Shown in pieces: positions 1 to 5,661 of a stretch of 6,670 nt of DNA. The position numbers were made by a program, and so were the translations under genes. The notes under the pieces are model-generated. The model had not been told where the DNA came from. It did not search any database and worked only from the letters and a program-made list of their open reading frames with translations. The stretch spans positions 1 through 6,670 of the forward strand of contig CALYRQ010000051.1 of NCBI GenBank assembly GCA_945483375.1, written 5' to 3'. Source of the DNA: an uncultured Elusimicrobia bacterium (lineage in GTDB: Bacteria; Elusimicrobiota; Elusimicrobia; Elusimicrobiales; Elusimicrobiaceae). Position 1 is the first letter of the stretch. Every line of letters begins with the position of its first letter.

Positions 1-768
1 GCCTTTGTGGAATTTGCCCACTGCGCCGGCTATGAGAGGCGAGCACTCTGTAAGGAGGGGGCTCGCGTTTTTGATAAGTTCCGCGGCTTTTTTGCTCATC
101 CCGAGCGCCAGTGCCAGCAGGTAGGAAATAATGCTGATGTTTTTTAAGTGCGCGCGGGTATCTTGCTGGTCTCGGTATTCGGCGGTGACGGCCAGGCGGT
201 AAATGGTTTCCAGCTGGGCGACGTGTACGTCCTGGTACAGTTTGGCGATTTCAATCGCACTGCCCGCCAGCGTAGCCAGCAACATTAAAATGCCTTCGTC
301 GTTTTTATCGAAAGGGGTTCCGTCGGATTTATTGGCCACCTGGAATACGCCCAGTACCTTGCCGGAGTTGTTTTTCAGCGGGCAGGCCAGCATGGAGTGC
401 GTGCGGAAATCCGTCACCATGTCTACGTCCATGGAGAAGCGGGGGTCCTCATACGCGTTGGGCAGGTTGACGGTTTCGCCCGTACGGGCTACAATGGAAA
501 TAATGCCCGACCCGTTAAGCGGCACGCGGATTTCGGTATGCTCAAGGCCGTGCCCTTGCGCGATTTTGGACCACAACTCGTTTTTTTCCACGTCTTTTAA
601 ATAAATGGTGCAACGTCCTACGTTCAGGAGCTTTGTGATTTGTTGGGCAATAATATCAAGCAGTTTGTCCAAGCGGAGCTCGCCAGACATGCGCGCCCCG
701 AATTCCACCAGCAAATTTAACTTTTCTTCCGCGGATAGTTTTCCGTTGTCCGGTCTAAAAGTTTGCAT
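1..768 (-). CDS. GAF-domain signalling protein with degenerate HD-GYP-like region (partial, 3' end outside window)
   Basis: The visible N-terminal 256 residues start at the ATG at 768–766, 5 nt after the stop of the upstream iron–sulphur gene. The ribosome-binding site is weak (only GGG near the start), so coupling to upstream translation is likely. Residues about 15–178 read as a GAF domain: an N-terminal helix, a GRCTIYL strand (51–57), ETVNLPNAYEDPRF (98–111), and MLACPLKNNSGKVLGVFQVANK (126–147). Residues about 185–235 match the start of an HD-GYP domain, with RLAVTAEYRD (191–200) and a retained His207. In active HD-GYP proteins the next helix (AELIKNASPL, 229–238) runs into HDxGK. Here the following residues are LTECSPLIAGAVGKFHKG and no HD pair is present. 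A GAF sensor of a small ligand or redox state is inferred. Cyclic-di-GMP hydrolysis is doubtful. No signal peptide or membrane segment is visible, so it should be cytoplasmic. Confidence 0.8.
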   Translation of the reverse strand, partial: MQTFRPDNGKLSAEEKLNLLVEFGARMSGELRLDKLLDIIAQQITKLLNVGRCTIYLKDVEKNELWSKIAQGHGLEHTEIRVPLNGSGIISIVARTGETVNLPNAYEDPRFSMDVDMVTDFRTHSMLACPLKNNSGKVLGVFQVANKSDGTPFDKNDEGILMLLATLAGSAIEIAKLYQDVHVAQLETIYRLAVTAEYRDQQDTRAHLKNISIISYLLALALGMSKKAAELIKNASPLLTECSPLIAGAVGKFHKG

Positions 769-773
769 GTTGT

Positions 774-2063
774 TTACCCATTTAAGCGTGCGACGTGTTC
801 CGCTCGGGCGTTTGGATACAGCCGTTTTAGACTGTAGTTCAGTTCCAAAGCGGAAAGCCCTGACAATGTAAACACAGTTGCCGTCTGTGTTTGGGCGATT
901 GTCCGTACGGCGTTAAGGGCCATTGGTTTGGCCCAGGAGTTCCGTACGAATCCATAGCCGAACGCGGGCGTGTCCGCGTCCGTATACAAACACTCTACAA
1001 AATTTTTCTTAAAAAGTGTTTTTAAAATTTTCTGTACGGAATCGAGCGGTTCCCCTTCGCGGCAGAACAGGGCGGAATAGTCCAGCCGTACGGGCGTTTT
1101 AACGTCGGGGAAAGCCAGCGGCTTTTTGGGGAGGAAGTCCGTCACAAACCGCATGTTTTCGGCCAGTTTGCGCGCTTTGTGTTCCCAGCGTTTGTTGCCG
1201 GAAAACAGCTGAGGCGCGCGGTGCAAAAAGGTGAATACGTCTACGCTGTCGGTCAGAATGGGGAGGTTGGCCTGTTCGGCGCGGCGAATTAAGCGGCGCA
1301 CGGCGCGGCGGCTTCGGCGCAAATCCCCGTACACGTATTCAAACAGGCCGGACGAAACATTTGGCCATAAAACGGGGCGGTGTTTTTCCGCGGACGATTT
1401 TAAAATGCTTGCGGCTAATTCGGGCAGGAAGTATTGCGCTTCCAACGAGGGAAGATAAATTAAATCCGGGTTTTCCGGCCGGGATTGGATGTTTTTCGCG
1501 GCCAGGTATTTTTGTAAACTGGGTATGCGGCGGGGGAGTAAATCGTCCGCGCGGTTAATCCACTCCAGGCCAAACAGACGCGTGAGCCCGGTCTTGCGCA
1601 ACAGAGCGACTAACCCCAGGCGGCGCAAAAACAACCCCGTACGCACCAAGCGGTCAAAGAGTGCGGGACGCGTGCCGCGAAGGGATAACAAGGTATAGAG
1701 CGAGTCCGGCAGCGCGCGCAAATTGAGCGCGCGGCGCAGTTCCAGCATATGTTCGGCCGTCGGGATTTTGCCCGCGCACGTTTGGGTACAGCGTCCGCAC
1801 AGCGTGCAGGAGTTGACGATTTCTTCCAACAATTGTTTGTGGGTGCGCGGGTCCAGCTTGCGTTCCATTATTAGGCGCAAGGCCTGGTTGCGTCCGCGCG
1901 GGGAAAACGTTTCCTGCTTGTTGAGCGCGTAAGACGGGCACGATTGCTGGCAACTGCCGCACCGGGTACAATGGGCGGCGGAATCATATACGCTGCGTTC
2001 GCCGAACGGAGTAAACAGCGCGCGCAGTTGGCGGCGCAGGCGGGAGGCGGAAAAACTAAACAT
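774..2063 (-). CDS. glcF: GlcF-like iron–sulphur subunit of a glycolate/D-lactate oxidase, CCG domains degenerate
   Basis: This 429-residue protein is the expected electron-transfer partner of the flavoprotein encoded just upstream. Two 4Fe-4S motifs are intact: C32-x2-C35-x2-C38-x3-C42-P and C86-x2-C89-x2-C92-x3-C96. Members of the GlcF/LutA/HdrD-like group normally continue with two cysteine-rich CCG domains. Here residues about 199–285 and 324–427 keep the outline of those domains (for example LIYLPSLEAQYFLPELAASI, and RAEHVARLN near the end), but the signature cysteines are replaced: VSSG (236–239) where CCG is expected, and PAFGYGF (366–372) at the second site. Only C334 and C358 remain after the ferredoxin part. 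The reading frame is intact. The start at 2063 is chosen because GGAGG lies 6 nt upstream. A longer in-frame start at 2186 would run 41 codons into the upstream gene. Coupling is by an 8-bp overlap. The GlcF family is confident; the substrate is inferred. Confidence 0.85.
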   Translation of the reverse strand: MFSFSASRLRRQLRALFTPFGERSVYDSAAHCTRCGSCQQSCPSYALNKQETFSPRGRNQALRLIMERKLDPRTHKQLLEEIVNSCTLCGRCTQTCAGKIPTAEHMLELRRALNLRALPDSLYTLLSLRGTRPALFDRLVRTGLFLRRLGLVALLRKTGLTRLFGLEWINRADDLLPRRIPSLQKYLAAKNIQSRPENPDLIYLPSLEAQYFLPELAASILKSSAEKHRPVLWPNVSSGLFEYVYGDLRRSRRAVRRLIRRAEQANLPILTDSVDVFTFLHRAPQLFSGNKRWEHKARKLAENMRFVTDFLPKKPLAFPDVKTPVRLDYSALFCREGEPLDSVQKILKTLFKKNFVECLYTDADTPAFGYGFVRNSWAKPMALNAVRTIAQTQTATVFTLSGLSALELNYSLKRLYPNARAEHVARLNG

Positions 2064-4047
2064 GGTTATCCTCCGGCAAAATCGGGAACAAACCGTTTGG
2101 GTCCAGTTCGTGTTTAAGCGCGTGCCACAGCGCGTTGGGTTTGGCGGGCGCGTTTTCTGCGGCCGGAACGGTAACGGGTGTTGCAAAAATTTTGAACGTC
2201 AGTTGGGTGACGATTCCCAGCGTACCCCGTGCTCCCGCGAACAGACGCGTTAAATGATATCCGGCAGAATTTTTCATAAATTTACCGCCGTAGCGCACCA
2301 GGGATCCGTCCGGCAGTAACGCTTCCAATCCCAGCGTATGCGCGTAAAAGTGCGGATATGCTCCGGAGGAAAATGCGCCTCCCAGCGTGCCTTTCCCGCC
2401 GGGCAGCGCGCAGTATACGCCGCGGGCGGACAGGGCGTGTTGCAAATCGTCCAGGGTGATTCCCGTCTGTACGGTGGCGGTGTAATTGGTTAAATCAATG
2501 TCTGCAATTTTTGTCAGCGCACGGGTGGAAAATGTTTCTTTGGCGGCGGTTTTCAGCCGGGTGTTTGCCCCCGTCACGGCGCCGGGTACGCCGGCTTCGC
2601 GGCGCAGGCGGATACGCTGCGCAAGCGTTTGCACGGCCTCATCCGCGGGGGCTTGCGGTCGCGCTTTTTCGGCGTAGTTAACGGGAATAATTTTAAGCGG
2701 GTTCGCCAGATTGAGCGGGTCCGCCGCGCGTTTCATGCGGGCGAATAAATCGAGCGTCGGCTTGTCGTATTGATAGGCCATATCCGCGCGTTTTTCCACG
2801 CCTACGCCGTGCTCGCCGGAAATAGTGCCGCCGCAGTCCACGCAGGCTTTAAGCACTTCGTTCAAGGCGCGTTTTACGCGTAACGCGTCTGCGGGGTTGC
2901 GTTCGTCAAAAATAAAGTGCGGATGAAAATTACCGTCCCCCGCGTGAAAGAGCAGGCTGGCGCGGATGTTGCGCTCTTGCAAAATTTGGCGCACTTTTTT
3001 GAGCGCGCGCGGAAGCTCGCTGCGCGGGACGGTGCCGTCGCCCACCATTACGTTGGGCGCCAGCCGCGCAATCGCCGCATAGGCCGCGCGTCGCCCCAGC
3101 CAAAGTTTATTCCGTTCGGCTTCCGTTTTGGCGGGCAGAAACTGTTGGGCGCGGTTTTTGCGGCAGATTTCTGCGAGCTCTTTTTCCTCACGCTCAATTT
3201 GTGCGGGAGTGCCGTCCAGTTCCAAAATAAGTAACGCCTGTGCGTCTATGGGGTAGCCGGCGTGGGAAAAATCCTCCACCGTTTGCAGGGTGGTTTGGTC
3301 CATGGCTTCTACACAGCGCGGGATAATGCCGCGGGCCGTTAAATCCGTCACCGTCTGAACGCTGTCTTCCAGCGAAGGAAACGTAACCAAAAACGTTTTA
3401 ACGTGTTTTACAAGCGGTAAAATTTGCACCTTCAGGCGCGTAATAACGCCCAGCGTTCCTTCGCTCCCCGCCAAAAGGCCGATAAAGTCCGGCCCGCCGC
3501 CGTCACGCGAGAAATGAACCGTCTGCCCCGTGGGCAGTACGGCGTCCGCTTCCAGCACATGGTCCGGTGTGCCGCCGTATTTCATGCACCGCGCGCCGCT
3601 GGCGTTTTGGGCCAGGTTTCCGCCCAGCGTGCAGACTCGTTCGCTCGCGGGGTCCGGCGCGTAAAAAAAGCCCAATTTGTTCAGCGCGTTTTGCAGGTCC
3701 GCCGTAATGACCCCCGGCTGTACGACGGCAAACTGTTCTTGCGTGTTTATTTGTAAAATTCGGTTGAGCCCCGCCAGGTTTAAAATTGCCCCGCCGTTTA
3801 AGGCCGCGCAGGAACCCGCATGGTTGGTGGCCGCCGCGCGCGGAACGAACGGGATTTTATAGGCGGATAAAATTTTTACGGCGGGGGCGACGTCTTCTTC
3901 CCGCCGAATGTTAAGCAGCAGGTCCGGCCGGGTGCGGGAAAGGGAACAGTCGTACGCGTGGAGCAGCAGGGAGGCTTCGTCCGTCAGGACGTTTCCTTTC
4001 CCCAGCAGGGAGCGTAATTCGGTTAAAGCGGTGTGGGGTATTTTCAT
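2056..4047 (-). CDS. glcD: GlcD–GlcE fusion flavoprotein, FAD-linked 2-hydroxyacid (glycolate/D-lactate) oxidase
   Basis: This 663-residue protein joins two FAD-binding type 4 modules. Residues 1–455 are a full GlcD: a flavin loop RAAATNHAG (70–78), PDP (131–133), LGGNLAQNASG (141–151), SEGTLG (195–200), then the FAD-oxidase C-terminal domain with HAGDGNFHPH (368–377) and GGTISGEHGVG (406–416), ending DPLNLANPLKIIP. After a short linker (about 456–475), residues 476–663 resemble GlcE: VTGANTRL (491–498), LPGGKGTLGG (548–557), GGKFMKNSAGYHLTRL (587–602), GTLGIVT (608–614), and a tail LKHELDPNGLFP (644–655) like the end of E. coli GlcE. GlcE normally has about 350 residues; its middle domain is absent here. 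The inferred reaction is oxidation of glycolate or D-lactate with electrons passed to the downstream iron–sulphur protein. The start is ATG at 4047 with no clear ribosome-binding site. It is first in its operon. Confidence 0.9.
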   Translation of the reverse strand: MKIPHTALTELRSLLGKGNVLTDEASLLLHAYDCSLSRTRPDLLLNIRREEDVAPAVKILSAYKIPFVPRAAATNHAGSCAALNGGAILNLAGLNRILQINTQEQFAVVQPGVITADLQNALNKLGFFYAPDPASERVCTLGGNLAQNASGARCMKYGGTPDHVLEADAVLPTGQTVHFSRDGGGPDFIGLLAGSEGTLGVITRLKVQILPLVKHVKTFLVTFPSLEDSVQTVTDLTARGIIPRCVEAMDQTTLQTVEDFSHAGYPIDAQALLILELDGTPAQIEREEKELAEICRKNRAQQFLPAKTEAERNKLWLGRRAAYAAIARLAPNVMVGDGTVPRSELPRALKKVRQILQERNIRASLLFHAGDGNFHPHFIFDERNPADALRVKRALNEVLKACVDCGGTISGEHGVGVEKRADMAYQYDKPTLDLFARMKRAADPLNLANPLKIIPVNYAEKARPQAPADEAVQTLAQRIRLRREAGVPGAVTGANTRLKTAAKETFSTRALTKIADIDLTNYTATVQTGITLDDLQHALSARGVYCALPGGKGTLGGAFSSGAYPHFYAHTLGLEALLPDGSLVRYGGKFMKNSAGYHLTRLFAGARGTLGIVTQLTFKIFATPVTVPAAENAPAKPNALWHALKHELDPNGLFPILPEDNHV
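2070..2074 (-). promoter_or_regulatory. Shine–Dalgarno site of the GlcF-like gene
   Basis: On the minus strand GGAGG is followed by ATAACC and then ATG at 2063. The spacing is ideal, and it decides the start of the iron–sulphur gene inside the last codons of the flavoprotein gene. It argues against the longer in-frame ATG at 2186. Confidence 0.8.
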
Positions 4048-4112
4048 AAATCGTGCGTGGCGCGTCAGTTTTTGTATACTATTATTATATTATTTGTAAT
4101 TAGCCAAAAGCC
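4048..4112. promoter_or_regulatory. divergent AT-rich promoter region between the oxidase operon and the phosphoesterase gene
   Basis: The 65-bp spacer separates two outward-facing genes, so both must start transcription here or nearby. About 4071–4100 is almost pure A/T. For the minus strand, TATAAT occurs at 4089–4084, which would put the start about 30 nt before the oxidase ATG; its -35 (around 4108–4113, TGGCTT) is poor. For the plus strand, TTGTAT (4072–4077), a 17-nt spacer and TGTAAT (4095–4100) are a plausible sigma-70 pair and would leave a very short leader before the ATG at 4113. The two candidates overlap, so they could compete. No operator was recognised. The exact boxes are tentative. 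Confidence 0.45.
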
Positions 4113-4898
4113 ATGCAAAACGAAAAACGCGGAAAAAGAGTGGTAGTCGTGGGGGATGTGCACGGCCAGTTTGATCCGTTCGTCAAAATCCTGCGTCATG
4201 CGGGACTGGTGGACGAAGGGTTGAACTGGTGCGGTCTGCACGACCGTTTAATTCAAATGGGCGATATTTTCGACCGCGGCCCTTTTTCGCGCAAAGTGGA
4301 TGATTTGCTGGATAAAATTCAAAAGCAGGCGGCTCTTTCCAGCGGGGAAGTGGTCCGCTTGGTGGGCAACCACGAACTGGAGCTTTTGCTGAGCAATTTT
4401 GTGATTTCCGGCTTTGGCGTGGAAGAAGCCAAACTGGTGCGCGACAAACTCGTCCGCCAGGTATTGGACGGCGAACTGCGCGCGGCGTGCGCGTATAAAG
4501 GGTTTTTATTTACGCACGCGGGCGTGACGCGCAAGCTGTATAAAATCTTCCAGATGCAGTTGGACGACCCCACCCCCGGCAATATGGCGGTGCTGATTAA
4601 TTTGATTTTTAAAGAATCCATCAAACACCAATTTTTCAAACACCCTATTTTTAACATCAGTATCAGCCGCAAAGGGACGGACCGTTTCGGCGGGATTTTT
4701 TGGGAAGATTTGGAAGATTTGGTAGCGTCGTTTCCCAAAAGCCCGGTTGTGCAGGTGGTGGGGCATACGCAGGTGGACCGGATTATTTTGGACCGGACGG
4801 CCAACATTATCCCCGTGGACGTGGGGCTGCACCGAAAATTACAGTACTTGGTGATTCACGAGGACGGGCGGCCGGAGATTGTGGACGTGAAAGAATAG
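4113..4898 (+). CDS. PPP-type metallophosphoesterase (protein phosphatase / ApaH-like)
   Basis: This 261-residue cytoplasmic protein shows the ordered motifs of the PPP metallophosphoesterase superfamily: GDVHG (14–18), GDIFDRG (50–56), GNHE (85–88), THAG (134–137) and GHTQVD (217–222). These supply the Asp, His and Asn ligands of a two-metal centre and the catalytic His of GNHE. Family members include serine/threonine phosphatases and diadenosine tetraphosphate hydrolases. The sequence does not choose between them, and the stretch between THAG and GHT (about 140–210, including GGIFWED) does not point to one subfamily. The start is fixed: an in-frame TAG at 4101 lies just upstream and ATG at 4113 is the only close ATG. 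No good ribosome-binding site precedes it. It is transcribed alone, divergent from the oxidase operon and convergent with ybeY. The phosphatase fold is confident; the substrate is unknown. Confidence 0.88.
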   Translation: MQNEKRGKRVVVVGDVHGQFDPFVKILRHAGLVDEGLNWCGLHDRLIQMGDIFDRGPFSRKVDDLLDKIQKQAALSSGEVVRLVGNHELELLLSNFVISGFGVEEAKLVRDKLVRQVLDGELRAACAYKGFLFTHAGVTRKLYKIFQMQLDDPTPGNMAVLINLIFKESIKHQFFKHPIFNISISRKGTDRFGGIFWEDLEDLVASFPKSPVVQVVGHTQVDRIILDRTANIIPVDVGLHRKLQYLVIHEDGRPEIVDVKE

Positions 4899-4930
4899 AT
4901 AAACGGCTGATGTTACCTTTCATAATGCGC

Positions 4931-4963
4931 ACGAAACGCAAAAGACTCTTTTTTGCGTTTCGT
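4931..4963 (+). terminator. 13-bp perfect hairpin after the phosphoesterase, possible terminator
   Basis: ACGAAACGCAAAA (4931–4943) and TTTTGCGTTTCGT (4951–4963) pair perfectly around the 7-nt loop GACTCTT, 32 nt after the phosphoesterase stop. The position suits a transcription end. However, the U-rich stretch is inside the stem and loop and no U-run follows the stem, so it is not a classical intrinsic terminator. It could protect an RNA 3' end or be a processing site. Confidence 0.4.
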
Positions 4964-5187
4964 TGCTTATTAGGGCCAACAATTTGTCAAATTCTGTTAT
5001 CTTGTGCGTGCCTTGCCCTTGACGTGCCATTCAGGCACGCCTATACGGGCAACTAGCCCGCACAATCTAAAGCGAATTTGGCAAATCAGGCAATCATCTC
5101 GTGTGGTATTCTATTCTGCACGGCGTGCTATATTGGCTCATCCTGAGAAGCTGGCGGCCTGCAGGCTTCGCATTTATCAATTTTTAT

Positions 5188-5205
5188 TCCGGGTATAGCC
5201 CCGGA
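5188..5205 (-). terminator. GC hairpin just past ybeY, weak terminator candidate
   Basis: TCCGGG and CCCGGA form a 6-bp GC-rich stem with a 6-nt loop, 12 nt beyond the ybeY stop on the minus strand. The following bases are AATAAAAATTG rather than a U-run, so termination would be weak or need Rho. Its CCGGG core resembles the strong terminator at the right edge of the window. Confidence 0.35.
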
Positions 5206-5217
5206 TTATAAAGCCCA

Positions 5218-5661
5218 TTATTTTTTCAGCACTTGCGAAATGATTTTTTCCGCCTGGCGGTCCATTTCCGCGCGGTCTTCGGGCGCGTGGTCATCCATGC
5301 CCGAAAGGTGTAAGGCTCCGTGCGTGACGTACATCATCATTTCCTGCAAAAACGTGTGGCCGAACGATTGCGCGTTTTTACGCGCTACCTGGTAGCAAAC
5401 AAAAATATCGCCGAACTCCCACGGCTCGCCAGTATCCAACGGGGGACGTTCGTTATTAAACGAAATCACATCCGTTACGTAGTGGTGGTTTAGAAATTCT
5501 TTATTCACGCGCAGAATTTCTTTTTCGTCCACAAAAATCACGTTTACTTCGATGTTTTGTTTGGCAAATTGTTTTAGCCCCTTTTCCAGCGCGGCTTTGA
5601 ACAGTCCCGTCCGGCGCAGGTATTTGGGGATATCCGTGTTGTAGAAAATGTGTGAAATCAT
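5218..5661 (-). CDS. ybeY: YbeY, endoribonuclease / rRNA maturation factor
   Basis: This 147-residue protein belongs to the UPF0054 family of zinc-dependent endoribonucleases involved in 16S rRNA 3'-end maturation and 70S ribosome quality control. The zinc site is visible as HGALHLSGMDDH (114–125), with His114, His118 and His125. The upstream family motifs TDVISF (63–68) and GDIFV (84–88) are present, and the length is normal. The usual spacing is HxxxHx5H; here one extra residue (DD for D) gives HxxxHx6H, a variant I recall in other bacteria. The ATG at 5661 overlaps the phoH stop as ATGA, and AAGGAG lies 5 nt upstream, so translation is coupled to phoH. The phoH–ybeY order is conserved across many phyla and supports the call. 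Confidence 0.95.
   Translation of the reverse strand: MISHIFYNTDIPKYLRRTGLFKAALEKGLKQFAKQNIEVNVIFVDEKEILRVNKEFLNHHYVTDVISFNNERPPLDTGEPWEFGDIFVCYQVARKNAQSFGHTFLQEMMMYVTHGALHLSGMDDHAPEDRAEMDRQAEKIISQVLKK

Larger units (their letters stand above)
4899..5217. other. non-coding convergent spacer rich in inverted repeats
   Basis: About 320 bp lie between the stops of the phosphoesterase and ybeY. No open frame here looks like a protein, and no tRNA was recognised. Several short inverted repeats are visible: a 13-bp hairpin at 4931–4963; AATTTG/CAAATT at 4981–4993; CGTGCC/GGCACG at 5023–5039, whose right arm can pair instead with GCGTGCC at 5006–5012; CGGGC/GCCCG at 5046–5060; ATTTG/CAAAT at 5076–5086; GCAC/GTGC at 5118–5128; the perfect palindrome GCCTGCAGGC at 5157–5166 inside a GAAGC/GCTTC stem (5147–5169); and TCCGGG/CCCGGA at 5188–5205. 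The segment may be the remains of a dispersed palindromic repeat, or a structured 3' end shared by two convergent transcripts. Confidence 0.6.

Noticed and set aside
1..60. Frameshift as the cause of the missing HD motif
   Set aside because: The other two frames on the minus strand were read: one hits a TAG and neither encodes HD followed by GK, so a single indel does not restore the motif.
203..871. Plus-strand open frames opposite the GAF protein and the end of the GlcF-like gene
   Set aside because: The minus strand encodes clear GAF and oxidase sequences here; the plus-strand translations show no family features.
830..1100. Repeated CCGTACGG-like octamers
   Set aside because: They recur within coding sequence at irregular spacing and are explained by codon preference for Thr, Val and Arg; no repeat unit or array is present.
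2064..2186. 41-codon N-terminal extension of the GlcF-like protein
   Set aside because: It would overlap the flavoprotein gene by about 130 bp, has a basic low-complexity composition, and the internal ATG at 2063 has an excellent GGAGG at proper distance.
4319..4832. Two long minus-strand open frames (162 and 108 codons) opposite the phosphoesterase
   Set aside because: They lie antisense to a gene with every catalytic motif intact, show no recognisable domain and have the composition of shadow frames.
4700..5198. Plus-strand open frames of 118 and 64 codons reaching into the convergent spacer
   Set aside because: One begins out of frame inside the phosphoesterase, both run across hairpins and have no ribosome-binding site or recognisable domain.
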